DNA of 64,000 nucleotides from an uncultured Alphaproteobacteria bacterium (lineage in GTDB: Bacteria > Pseudomonadota > Alphaproteobacteria > Rs-D84): the NCBI GenBank assembly GCA_937903135.1, contig CALDAH010000024.1, positions 20,736 through 84,735 of the forward strand, given 5' to 3'. This document shows, one piece after another, positions 26,824 to 35,384 of this stretch. The position numbers and the translations under genes were made by a program. The notes beneath the pieces are model-generated. The model was not told the DNA's origin. It saw only the letters and a program-made list of their open reading frames with translations, and searched no databases. Position 1 is the first letter of the stretch. Every line of letters starts with the position of its first letter.

Positions 26824-28188
26824 ATGTCACAAATAAAAAAAGTCTTGATTGCCAATCGCGGGGAAATCGCGCTGCGTATTATACGGGCGTGCCGTGATAT
26901 GGGAATTCGTACAGTTGCCGTTTACTCAACGGTTGATAAAAATGCAATGCATGCACAGCTCGCCGATGAATCTGTATGTATCGGGCCCGGCCCGTCAAAG
27001 GATTCGTATTTAAATGAATCTGCGATTTTAACAGCTGCGTTATTAACAAATTCTGATGCAATTCATCCCGGATACGGATTTTTATCCGAACGTGCTGATT
27101 TCGCGAAAAAGGTTGAACAGCATGGCATGATATGGATTGGCCCGTCACCTGATATGATTGTTCGTATGGGGGATAAGGTTAATGCAAAACGTACCGCGAT
27201 TGAATGCGGTCTGCCGGTTGTGCCGGGATCAGATGGTGCGGTCGCAACCTTAGATGATGCATTGGCATGTGCGGAACAGATCGGATACCCCGTAATGCTA
27301 AAGGCGGCGGCCGGTGGTGGCGGCCGTGGTATTCGCCCGGTAATGTCCCCAGATCAGATGGCCGAAGCGTTTCAGATGACCAAGAACGAGGCAAAATCGG
27401 GATTCGGCGATGATACACTGTATATGGAAAAGCTGCTGCTGCACCCGCGTCATATTGAATTTCAGGTGCTGGGTGATAAACACGGCAATGTCGTAATTTT
27501 CGGTGAACGCGATTGTTCCCTGCAGCGTAAAAATCAAAAGGTGATGGAGGAATGTCCGGCCGCGATTCTGACGCAAAAACAACGCGATGATATGATCGAG
27601 ATCTGTAAAACTGCGGCAAAAAAAATGGGATATACCAACGCCGGCACGTTTGAGTTTATGTTCGAGGATGGAAAGTTTTACTTCCTGGAAATGAACACAC
27701 GTCTGCAGGTTGAACATCCGGTAACGGAAATGGTATATGGCGTTGATCTTGTCCGCGAACAGATTCGTATCGCCGCCGGGGAAAAGCTGGGCTATACCCA
27801 GTCTAATGTCGTTGCGCACGGTCATGCGATTGAATTTCGCATTAATGCCGAAGATCCGGAAACATTCATCCCGAACCCGGGAAAAATATCCCTTTATGCG
27901 CCGTCGGGGGGACTCGGGGTGCGCGTAGATAGTGCCGTTTATACGGGATATATCATTCCGCCGACATACGATTCAATGATTGCAAAATTAATTGTTCATG
28001 CGCAATCACGTCCGGCATGTATTATGCGTGCCCAGCGTGCGCTGGATGAATTCGTCATAGAAGGCGTAAAAACCACAATCCCGCTGCAAAAGAAATTGTT
28101 AAACAACCGTGATGTTCGTCAGCTAAACTTTGACAATCACTGGCTGGAAACATATCTGCAGGGCGAAAAAGAAAAAACTGAAAAATAA
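26824..28188 (+). CDS. accC: Biotin carboxylase subunit of acetyl-CoA carboxylase
   Basis: 454 residues from the ATG at 26824; an earlier TTG inside accB is less likely. It has KKVLIANRGEIALRIIRACR, the ATP-grasp lid KAAAGGGGRGIRPV, GERDCSLQRKNQKVMEE and the catalytic EMNTRLQVEHPVTE. It carboxylates biotin on AccB using bicarbonate and ATP. The accBC pair is standard; accA and accD are elsewhere. Confidence 0.96.
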   Translation: MSQIKKVLIANRGEIALRIIRACRDMGIRTVAVYSTVDKNAMHAQLADESVCIGPGPSKDSYLNESAILTAALLTNSDAIHPGYGFLSERADFAKKVEQHGMIWIGPSPDMIVRMGDKVNAKRTAIECGLPVVPGSDGAVATLDDALACAEQIGYPVMLKAAAGGGGRGIRPVMSPDQMAEAFQMTKNEAKSGFGDDTLYMEKLLLHPRHIEFQVLGDKHGNVVIFGERDCSLQRKNQKVMEECPAAILTQKQRDDMIEICKTAAKKMGYTNAGTFEFMFEDGKFYFLEMNTRLQVEHPVTEMVYGVDLVREQIRIAAGEKLGYTQSNVVAHGHAIEFRINAEDPETFIPNPGKISLYAPSGGLGVRVDSAVYTGYIIPPTYDSMIAKLIVHAQSRPACIMRAQRALDEFVIEGVKTTIPLQKKLLNNRDVRQLNFDNHWLETYLQGEKEKTEK

Positions 28189-28189
28189 T

Positions 28190-28218
28190 AAAATCCCCCA
28201 TATTGGGGGATTTTTATA
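28190..28218 (+). terminator. Terminator of accBC
   Basis: AATCCCCCA-TAT-TGGGGGATT with T-run. Confidence 0.85.
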
Positions 28219-28230
28219 TAAATATATTTT

Positions 28231-28259
28231 TTGTGTTTTTATATAAAATACGATAAAAT
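28231..28259 (+). promoter_or_regulatory. Candidate promoter for the OmpA-type lipoprotein
   Basis: TTGTGT, 17-nt spacer, TAAAAT; 28 nt before the ATG. Confidence 0.5.
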
Positions 28260-28287
28260 AATTCATGGATTAGATAAGGAGAAAGTA

Positions 28288-28935
28288 ATGAAAAAAATTG
28301 CATTATTTATGGCATTTGCCGGACTGCTGTCCGCGTGTACAACGGTAAATCCATATACAGGCCAGACCCAGACGTCCAAGGCCGTATGGGGATCTGCGAT
28401 CGGCGCGGCAACCGGGGCAGCGACCGGCGCATTGGTCGCGAAAAAAAGCGGCACGGGCGCGATCGTTGGTGGTCTGGCCGGGGCAGCACTTGGCGGGGGC
28501 GTTGGATATTATCTGGACGCGCAAGAGGCAGAACTGCGTCAGGAATTGGAATCAACCGGGGTAAGCGTTGTTCGCGCCGACGACAGCATTCGTTTGGTTA
28601 TGCCGGGAAATATTACATTTAAAACAGATTCATCGGATATAAACGCATCATTTTATGCGACATTAAATTCCGTTGCAAAGGTATTAAAGAAATACAGCAA
28701 TTCAACCGTAATGGTATCCGGATTTACCGACAGCACGGGCAGTGCGGAATATAACCAGGCACTGTCAAAGCAGCGTGCGACGGCCGTTGCCGCATACCTG
28801 GAAGGTCAGGGCGTCGCAGCACGTCGCTTTGAAATTATCGGCATGGGCTCGTCCAATCCGATTGCGTCAAACGATACGGCCGCCGGGCGTGCCCAGAACC
28901 GCCGCGTAGAGATTAAAATTATTCCGAATAAGTAA
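28288..28935 (+). CDS. YiaD-like lipoprotein with glycine-zipper and OmpA domain
   Basis: 215 residues from the ATG at 28288 (AAGGAG upstream). Lipobox LLSAC, then a glycine-zipper segment (AIGAATGAATGALVAKKSG, AIVGGLAGAALGGGVGYYL), then an OmpA-like peptidoglycan-binding domain (VMVSGFTDSTGSAEYNQALS, RRFEIIGMGSSNPIASND, GRAQNRRVEIKI). This architecture is that of YiaD/ArfB-type outer-membrane lipoproteins linking the membrane to the wall. It stands alone between its own promoter and terminator. Confidence 0.88.
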   Translation: MKKIALFMAFAGLLSACTTVNPYTGQTQTSKAVWGSAIGAATGAATGALVAKKSGTGAIVGGLAGAALGGGVGYYLDAQEAELRQELESTGVSVVRADDSIRLVMPGNITFKTDSSDINASFYATLNSVAKVLKKYSNSTVMVSGFTDSTGSAEYNQALSKQRATAVAAYLEGQGVAARRFEIIGMGSSNPIASNDTAAGRAQNRRVEIKIIPNK

Positions 28936-28944
28936 TTTTAATGC

Positions 28945-28978
28945 TAAAAAAAAACACCGGATGCCGGTGTTTTTTTTA
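28945..28978. terminator. Bidirectional terminator
   Basis: ACACCGG-AT-GCCGGTGT type hairpin with long A and T flanks between converging genes. Confidence 0.8.
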
Positions 28979-30034
28979 TGGCGTATAATAACAATAATCC
29001 CATTCGCCGGACGGGGATCGGAATTCATATGTCCCGGTTTCATCACTGCCGCGATATGCATAGCACGACGTTAGATCATCGTATACATAATCCGTCCATT
29101 TGCAATCGCTGCTGATGCCCTTGCCGTATGCTTCCGGGTCGCCGTTGCAGCTTTGCAGTGTGTCTGTATAGTAAACATTTTGGGCCATTCCCGCGCCGGG
29201 GCATTTAACACATGACGGGTATGTTGCATCGTCGCCGGGATAGTATATAAACGACCCCGCCGGACAGAATATCTGTTCCCCGTTACACTTTGCCCCCGCC
29301 GGACACGATATGCATTTTGTTCCATCAACGTCAGAGAAGTATTGACCTAAATCATATTGGCCGGATGTGCAGATTTCGCTATCGCCGCCGTCGGGGGATT
29401 TGCAGGCGCTGGCCTGGGGCAGGGAATGATATCCGGCGACGCCGCTGGCCGCACCATTTGGGCACGAGAGGCATTTGCCGTTATTTAGATAATATCCCGA
29501 AATGCAATACGGCCCGCTGGTATTATTCAGGCTGTATCTGCATGTCCCACTGCGTTCGCCGGTAAAATATAATTTAACATTCCCGCGCGTATAAGTACCG
29601 GTCGCCGCGTTATATGAATACACCCCCGTTTGCGGATAGCTGCTGCTTAAACAAAATCCATTATAATCGCCAGTATATGGCGGGCTGCAAAAGTCAATAT
29701 CGGATGTATCGGTATCTTCGCTGGTTCGCACGCGGGTATTTGCGGGGATTTCAATAACCTCTGCGTTGCTGCATTCAGATGCACTGCTGCATGAATTTTG
29801 CGCACCGGCGCATTGAAAGCATCCAACCGTTGCCCCGTTCTGATTATCATATACCGATACGCAGCCGGTGTTATTATAAACCGTGCCGATTGAATAACGC
29901 CCGGCAGAGTTATAAATAACATATTCTTCGGCGTTCCCGATGCTCTCGGTTGAATAATTCGGCATATCATAACGCGCATTCGCCGGATTGGATATGCAAA
30001 ATAGTGTAAAAAAACCAACCTTTTGATTCGGCAA
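28976..30034 (-). CDS. Exported cysteine-rich protein of unknown function
   Basis: About 352 residues counted from a TTG at 30034; no ATG or ribosome site fits, so the start is uncertain. The N-terminus (PNQKVGFFTLFCISNPANA) reads as a signal peptide with cleavage after ANA. The body is rich in Cys, Gly, Tyr and Ser, with furin/EGF-like short modules: CLSCPNGAAS, CISCPAGAKCNGEQIFCPAG and CVKCPGAGMAQ. This resembles growth-factor-receptor-type Cys-rich repeats, implying disulfides in the periplasm or at the surface. It follows rlmN after a terminator and may have its own promoter (TATAAT at about 30072). Confidence 0.65.
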   Translation of the reverse strand: MPNQKVGFFTLFCISNPANARYDMPNYSTESIGNAEEYVIYNSAGRYSIGTVYNNTGCVSVYDNQNGATVGCFQCAGAQNSCSSASECSNAEVIEIPANTRVRTSEDTDTSDIDFCSPPYTGDYNGFCLSSSYPQTGVYSYNAATGTYTRGNVKLYFTGERSGTCRYSLNNTSGPYCISGYYLNNGKCLSCPNGAASGVAGYHSLPQASACKSPDGGDSEICTSGQYDLGQYFSDVDGTKCISCPAGAKCNGEQIFCPAGSFIYYPGDDATYPSCVKCPGAGMAQNVYYTDTLQSCNGDPEAYGKGISSDCKWTDYVYDDLTSCYAYRGSDETGTYEFRSPSGEWDYCYYTP

Positions 30035-30080
30035 TAATATCGCGAGGGAAATATGCAGAAATCCAAAAGATTATATAAAA

Positions 30081-30126
30081 TAAATAACGCCGATCTAATT
30101 GTTGGTTTAGATTCGGCGCTATTTTT
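30081..30126. terminator. Terminator between rlmN and the Cys-rich gene
   Basis: A long stem (AACGCCGA-TCTAA with TTAGA-TTCGGCG) closes a loop around 30100; T-rich on both outer sides. Works for rlmN on the minus strand. Confidence 0.6.
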
Positions 30127-30164
30127 TGTTATCTATGCTATGAATTATATGCCGTTGCAGGATT

Positions 30165-31286
30165 TTATTCAATTGTTTTTTTATTGTTCCCCCGGGCGTT
30201 ATTTAATCGCAGCTGGCCGCATGCAGATCCGATATCTGTTCCGCGTTCACGGCGAATACGTGTATGAATTCCGTTGCGGATTAAAATATCTTGAAAACGA
30301 TGCACAGCATTACCCGACGGGGATGCAAAATCACGTTCATCAACCGCGTTCCACGGGATTAAATTTACCATACAGTTTTTCCCACGCAGCAGATCGGATA
30401 ATTTTTCCGCATATTCGGCCGTTGCGTTATATAGAACTGTATCGCCGTTTTCGTCCTTTTTCCCTAATAAAATATATTCAATCATTAACTGACGGTGATG
30501 CAGGTCGGTAAACGCATCTGCGGCCGTTAAAACATCGGATAGTTTATATTTATTATTAATCGGCATTATCTGCCCGCGCAGATCGTCCGTCGGTGCATGC
30601 AACGATATCGCCAGGTTAATTGGCCGACCCCATTTAATCAGATCATAAATACCCGGGACAATCCCACACGTAGATAATGTAATTCGTCGCCAACCGATTC
30701 CCATATCGCGATTTGCCCGTTCAATAAATCCGATAACATTTTCTGTATTCATCAGCGGTTCGCCCGTCCCCATTATAACGATATGCGACACATCACCGTT
30801 ATTCGGGTCGCCATTGGGGCGAATAGGGCGGTCGGCGGCGCGATCGGTGCGCAGTTGCCATTGGGCGACCAGGATCTGGGAAAATATTTCATTCGCAGTC
30901 AGATTGCGTTTCAGCCCCAGCAAAGTACTGGCACAGAAACGGCATCCCATCGCACATCCCGCCTGAGAGCTGACGCAGACGCTGTTGCCGTATGTTGTGC
31001 GCATTAATACGCATTCTATTTGCTCGCCATCATTTAATTGCAACAAAAACTTAGTGGTTTCGCCATCGGCCGAGTCCAGTTTTTGTATGATTTCAACAGG
31101 CAGTGTTCGTGCGGTGTTGTTTAAATCACGTCGCAGGGACTCGGGCAGATTTTTCATAACACTGAAATCAGGTGCGCCGCGGTTTAACCATTCACGAATT
31201 TGTCGTGCGCGAAATCGCGGTTGACCCATGTCGGCGACAAACTGATCCAGCTCTGCGTCGGTTAAGTTAAATAATATAGGTTTCAT
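30165..31286 (-). CDS. rlmN: Dual-specificity rRNA/tRNA adenine C2-methyltransferase RlmN
   Basis: 373 residues. The radical SAM motif is CAMGCRFC, preceded by VSSQAGC. IVIMGTGEPLMN and NLAISLHAPTDDLR are family marks, and the C-terminal Cys in TDIGSACGQLR is the methyl-carrying cysteine. RlmN methylates A2503 of 23S rRNA and A37 of some tRNAs. The ATG overlaps the surA-like stop by ATGA. Two Cys in the radical SAM mechanism are conserved, so activity is expected. Confidence 0.95.
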   Translation of the reverse strand: MKPILFNLTDAELDQFVADMGQPRFRARQIREWLNRGAPDFSVMKNLPESLRRDLNNTARTLPVEIIQKLDSADGETTKFLLQLNDGEQIECVLMRTTYGNSVCVSSQAGCAMGCRFCASTLLGLKRNLTANEIFSQILVAQWQLRTDRAADRPIRPNGDPNNGDVSHIVIMGTGEPLMNTENVIGFIERANRDMGIGWRRITLSTCGIVPGIYDLIKWGRPINLAISLHAPTDDLRGQIMPINNKYKLSDVLTAADAFTDLHHRQLMIEYILLGKKDENGDTVLYNATAEYAEKLSDLLRGKNCMVNLIPWNAVDERDFASPSGNAVHRFQDILIRNGIHTRIRRERGTDIGSACGQLRLNNARGNNKKTIE

Positions 31287-32101
31287 AGTTTATATCTATC
31301 GTCGTTAATTACAACCACGGCTTTGCGACGCAGTTGTTTTAGTTGTTGGTCGGCCATAAACATTGCCTGTTTATACATCGCGTTTTGCCGAATTATATCA
31401 TCCAGTTTTCCGTATTCGGATGTTTTTTTTGTGCTGCATACCAGTAACACAGAATCATCTATGCGCGGTGACCATGTTAACAGCGGCATCCCGACGACGC
31501 GTTTGCGAATATCCGCCGACAGTTCATATTGCACGGCGGTAAATTTTTGTGGGACGCCGCCTAAGTCTTCGGCCATTTTCATCGCCGCGTCACAGTTTTT
31601 CGGACGGGATAATTTCGCCGCACTATCCGCGGGGATATCAACCAGGCGAATAATTGTCATTTCAATCGGCAGGCCGTGTTCACGTGCCAGTGCGTTTTTT
31701 TCGGCGGCTATATCTTCCTTGGATACATCAACTGTCGGCAGAATTGTTCGGGCAACAACAATCTGCCATGCGATATCAGATTTCATCGCCGCGCGGGCCA
31801 TCGCCATTTCAGATGCCGATAAATCACCAAGATTTAATTTCTTTATCTCTTTTTCAACATCGTCGTCGGACGGGACGGCTTTGAAGTTTTCTGCATAGCT
31901 AAGCTTTATATGATCATCAATAATATTTTGCAGTGCCACGCGACGATTATCGGTTGACGTTTTCCCCTGGCGCGACATTAGTTTAGTGCGCGTCGTAACG
32001 TCAGTATCTGTAATCGGGACGCCGCCAATCGTTGCAACAACACTGGCCGCGTGTGCATACGGGGCGACCAAAATTAAAAATAACAGACTGATTTTTTTCA
32101 T
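31283..32101 (-). CDS. SurA-like periplasmic chaperone with a reduced parvulin region
   Basis: 272 residues with a clear signal peptide (MKKISLLFLILVAPYAHAA). A SurA N-domain follows (VVATIGGVPITDTDVTTRTKL, ALQNIIDDHIKLSYAENFKA). The C-terminal half holds one degenerate parvulin-like stretch; there is no G-G-D-L-G-W type block. The gene sits immediately downstream of lptD, the conserved place of surA. Typical SurA has about 430 residues and two parvulin domains, so this is a shortened form that probably acts as a chaperone rather than an isomerase. Identity rests on N-domain and context. Confidence 0.75.
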   Translation of the reverse strand: MKKISLLFLILVAPYAHAASVVATIGGVPITDTDVTTRTKLMSRQGKTSTDNRRVALQNIIDDHIKLSYAENFKAVPSDDDVEKEIKKLNLGDLSASEMAMARAAMKSDIAWQIVVARTILPTVDVSKEDIAAEKNALAREHGLPIEMTIIRLVDIPADSAAKLSRPKNCDAAMKMAEDLGGVPQKFTAVQYELSADIRKRVVGMPLLTWSPRIDDSVLLVCSTKKTSEYGKLDDIIRQNAMYKQAMFMADQQLKQLRRKAVVVINDDRYKL

Positions 32102-32121
32102 TCTCTTTTCCTTTTTAAATT

Positions 32122-34134
32122 TTAATAATGCTGACCTTCTATGCTCATACCAAATCTAAACTGAACGGTCGTTGTTCCGACATACTCGTCTTTGACCGTG
32201 TTATCCCGGCGGTAGCCAATAGACATATAATAACACGGGTGGTTATAATACAGTCCGGCCGTATGACGCTGAAAATTCCCGTATGTCATATTATATATCG
32301 CATCAAATCGTAATGACCAGCGATCGGATAAACGAATGCCAATGCCCGTTATCGCTTCGTTTATATTATCGGCCTGGGTCTGGGCATCAATAAATTGCTG
32401 TGACCATATATGACCAATGTTTATATAGTTCCCATCCGTTCCGATTACCGCAGACGTTTCCATATGACGCAGCGACAGATCTTCTTCGGCCATGCGAAAA
32501 CGCGTAGATACGTCCAGCCATTTAGAGTTATTATAGCTAATACGGCCGACATAATCCGATGCACCGTTATGAAAACCGCTATTGGGGTCGGTTGCCGCGC
32601 GATCGGTTAAATCGTACGATTGCCCAAAGAATAATTCAATGTTATGCAGATCATTATCAAACGCCGCAAATCGCACGCCATAATCAGCAAACGTTCCGTT
32701 TTCCCATAAATCCAGTCCCGAAAAACGATTATTAGAAAACAAAGTAGAGTCTGATAAAAACGCCCCGGCCGAATCGTTATTTATTGCAAAACGTTCGTGA
32801 TCCATATGACGCATAACAGTTATTCGGGCACGCGGTTCTATGATCTGTGTCCATGTGGCGGTCGGGCGAAATAACGGCAGTGCCCATTCGAGATATCCGC
32901 TTGGTAAAAATCGCGTTTTCATCCCGGAATATAAATCACCGCTGGTCATTTCGGTTTTGTTAAAATTATAAATATCATACCGGGCATCCACACTGGCGGT
33001 TATGCGATTGCCGCCCCATATCGTCCACGGTGATGTTAAACGAACGTCCCCGATAATTCGCTGCGATGATGTCCCAGATCCGGATATACCTAAAATATCG
33101 CCGGCAAATGTTGCATATGTTTCCGCGAACAGCGGCGCTGTTTGATGAACGGCGCGAATATTTGGTAAAATATTACCGTTCGGGACAGAATAATAATTAC
33201 TGCTGCTGCGCAGTTCCTGGAATATATGCGCATCGGCAACCGCATAGCTTGATTGCCCGAATAGTTCCAGTTTAGCCCCGGAATCCAGATACGGCTGATC
33301 GCCGTAAAAACCGTATTTCTGAAGATATGTTTTATCCGATGCACGTTCTAAATATACCGATGCACGGGCGTATTCGCCAAGTTCTATGATGTCGTTATTA
33401 AAAATGTGCCAACGGTTTTCCCCGTCGCGATTATGCGTAAACGACCCGCGTGTCCGGTATTGAGAATGCGCCGCATTCAGACGATGTTCCAACTGAAATA
33501 ACGGGTTTTCCTGGGTCAGATATGATAAAGTAACCGTTGCGTCATGCGTGTCCGATATAGATATATATACCGGCAGGTTTATCTGAGTTCCCATTTTATT
33601 CGTTGATTCAAAATCGGGCATTAACAGACCGGTTTTATATTTTACCCCCGGATCTGGCATTTCATAAAACGGAAACCAGAGCAATGGTATGCCATATGTC
33701 CACCATACGGGGTTATAAAATTGCAACATCCGGGTTTCCATGTTATGAACAATCCGGGTCGCCGATATTTCCCATGCGTTGCCATACGGGTCGCAGTTAT
33801 CGCATGCGGTAAACATCGCATCTGTTGCGATTGTTTTATCCCCGTCGCGCGTTATGCTATCGGATTCAACATATACATGATTGCCCAGCCAAATCTTTAT
33901 ATCATCACCGGATAAATTTTCGCCTGTTTTTGATATATACGAATCCGTTAGTGTCATCCGTTGCCCGGATGCATTTATGATTTCAGTATTCCCACTGGTT
34001 TTTATACTTTCGGATTTCAGATCATATTCAATTTTATCCGCCGTAATCGTTTTCGGCTGATTTATATCAACCGATGCGGCCCGTAGTGTAACAGGACAAA
34101 TGCATGCGATAAAAATCGGGGCAATTTTTCTCAT
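32122..34134 (-). CDS. lptD: LPS assembly outer-membrane protein LptD
   Basis: 670 residues. Signal peptide, then an N-terminal OstA/LptA-like jellyroll (ITADKIEYDLKSESIKTSGN, LTDSYISKTGENLSGDDIKI), then FTACDNCDPYGNAWEISATR and the FYNPVWWTYGIPLLWFPFY block that leads into a large beta-barrel. Paired cysteines near 110-115 and one near the C-terminus (YYNHPCYYMSIGYRRDNT) could form the disulfides needed for function. LptD with LptE inserts LPS into the outer leaflet, so the organism makes LPS. It overlaps lptF by ATGA. Confidence 0.95.
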   Translation of the reverse strand: MRKIAPIFIACICPVTLRAASVDINQPKTITADKIEYDLKSESIKTSGNTEIINASGQRMTLTDSYISKTGENLSGDDIKIWLGNHVYVESDSITRDGDKTIATDAMFTACDNCDPYGNAWEISATRIVHNMETRMLQFYNPVWWTYGIPLLWFPFYEMPDPGVKYKTGLLMPDFESTNKMGTQINLPVYISISDTHDATVTLSYLTQENPLFQLEHRLNAAHSQYRTRGSFTHNRDGENRWHIFNNDIIELGEYARASVYLERASDKTYLQKYGFYGDQPYLDSGAKLELFGQSSYAVADAHIFQELRSSSNYYSVPNGNILPNIRAVHQTAPLFAETYATFAGDILGISGSGTSSQRIIGDVRLTSPWTIWGGNRITASVDARYDIYNFNKTEMTSGDLYSGMKTRFLPSGYLEWALPLFRPTATWTQIIEPRARITVMRHMDHERFAINNDSAGAFLSDSTLFSNNRFSGLDLWENGTFADYGVRFAAFDNDLHNIELFFGQSYDLTDRAATDPNSGFHNGASDYVGRISYNNSKWLDVSTRFRMAEEDLSLRHMETSAVIGTDGNYINIGHIWSQQFIDAQTQADNINEAITGIGIRLSDRWSLRFDAIYNMTYGNFQRHTAGLYYNHPCYYMSIGYRRDNTVKDEYVGTTTVQFRFGMSIEGQHY

Positions 34135-35189
34135 TCTTTATACAGTATAAATAATATTGCAATCAGTGCAATTATCTGAAACGTCGCCAGCAGAGCAAAT
34201 TCAAAAACACCACCGATCATATTTGATGCGGACATAAACAATGCCATTGCAATTGCCATTGCGCCAACGGCGATGGCCGGTGCAAAGCTGGCGCGACGGC
34301 GCAGCAGGGATGAACGTAATAATATCGCGGCACACATCGCGGCCAGTATTAGGTTCATAATCGGCCCTAGCAGTCGGGTCGCTAATTCCGATAAAACCAT
34401 TTTGTGCTGTTTAAATGACGGGGCATCAAACAGTGATTTTATTAATTCCAGTGTCGGGACGCGACGAACGCGGAATGTATTTCCGCCACTTTTTGTTGCG
34501 ACGCCTAAGTCCATGTCAAATGTTTCAAATGTTCCGGTTGTCATTGTTCGGCCACTGGACTGCAATGAACCGTTATTCATAACGATTGACAGGCCGCGAT
34601 TGGTTGAAACCAGCTTGCCTTTTTCTGCGAATATTGTTGTACTATTTTTTTCATCGCGCGTATCAGATAACATAACCTGCGACAGGTCATGTCCGGATAC
34701 TTTATCAACATATACGACCAACCCGCGGGCAAGTTCGGTAAATGCGGATTCCTGCAGCTTCATATGGGCCAGGCCATAACGCAGATTCCATTGCGTGTTA
34801 TAGAAATTTGACTGCGTTGCGGGAACGATCCATATATTTAAGATTAAATGGGCCACAGTTAAAATAACGGCCAGCCGCAGGGCGGGGCGGGCAATCTGGC
34901 CCGGGGCCAGTCCCGATGCGGTTAAAACGGTAATCTCGTTATCTGATATTAATTTATTATAAACGAATATTACGGCGATAAATGTTACAAACGGTATAAT
35001 AATTGATACAATAAATGGTATCATTAGCATGGTTAGCCCCAGAAAGCTGGAGATATTAATGCCATAGTTTAACAGAAACTTCATCATAGACATAATCTGT
35101 ACCATCCATGCCAGGCCGGTTAAAACCAATAATAACATAATGAATATAGCCACCAGCTGGCGGGAAAAGTATCTGTTAATTATCTTCAT
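34131..35189 (-). CDS. LPS export ABC transporter permease (LptF type)
   Basis: 352 residues from MKIINRYFSRQLVAIF at 35189. YjgP/YjgQ architecture: three N-terminal helices, a periplasmic jellyroll (about 135-255) and three C-terminal helices. LISDNEITVLTASGLAP is the coupling motif contacting LptB. LptF and LptG form the LptB2FG exporter; only one of the two is here, so the other is elsewhere. Longer in-frame starts lie on a near-perfect promoter whose -10 ends 7 nt from this ATG, and no ribosome site exists, so this is the strongest leaderless candidate in the window. Confidence 0.9.
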   Translation of the reverse strand: MKIINRYFSRQLVAIFIMLLLVLTGLAWMVQIMSMMKFLLNYGINISSFLGLTMLMIPFIVSIIIPFVTFIAVIFVYNKLISDNEITVLTASGLAPGQIARPALRLAVILTVAHLILNIWIVPATQSNFYNTQWNLRYGLAHMKLQESAFTELARGLVVYVDKVSGHDLSQVMLSDTRDEKNSTTIFAEKGKLVSTNRGLSIVMNNGSLQSSGRTMTTGTFETFDMDLGVATKSGGNTFRVRRVPTLELIKSLFDAPSFKQHKMVLSELATRLLGPIMNLILAAMCAAILLRSSLLRRRASFAPAIAVGAMAIAMALFMSASNMIGGVFEFALLATFQIIALIAILFILYKE

Positions 35190-35196
35190 GATTTGC

Positions 35197-35225
35197 AGTA
35201 TAAATCCCAAAAACCTTAGCGTCAA
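35197..35225 (-). promoter_or_regulatory. Promoter of the lptF-lptD-surA-rlmN operon
   Basis: Minus strand TTGACG, 17-nt spacer, TATACT; the -10 ends 7 nt before the lptF ATG, placing +1 at or next to the A of ATG. Confidence 0.75.
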
Positions 35226-35265
35226 ATATATTATGGGGGAAAATATAGTATTTTTGACTTTTCCC

Positions 35266-35293
35266 TTGCATTTATGCGATTCGGGGTTATAAT
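35266..35293 (+). promoter_or_regulatory. Promoter of nusA-infB
   Basis: TTGCAT, 16-nt spacer, TATAAT, giving a leader of about 85 nt. Confidence 0.7.
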
Positions 35294-35302
35294 TATAACG
35301 TT

Positions 35303-35349
35303 CTTAAAAAAGTTTTTTAAGGGCGGGGACTGAAAAGACCCCGCCTTTT
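35303..35349 (+). promoter_or_regulatory. nusA leader hairpins, candidate attenuator
   Basis: A weak palindrome (CTTAAAAAA/TTTTTTAAG) is followed by a perfect stem GGCGGGG/CCCCGCC (35322-35328 with 35339-35345) and TTTT. The second has the form of an intrinsic terminator placed between promoter and nusA, as expected for NusA-responsive attenuation. Confidence 0.6.
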
Positions 35350-35384
35350 CAGTAAAGACATGTAACATAACAAGGAGAAAACAA

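Noticed and set aside
30053..30511. Plus-strand open frame of 152 codons over the rlmN 3' end
   Set aside because: It lies antisense to clearly conserved RlmN sequence and has no ribosome site.
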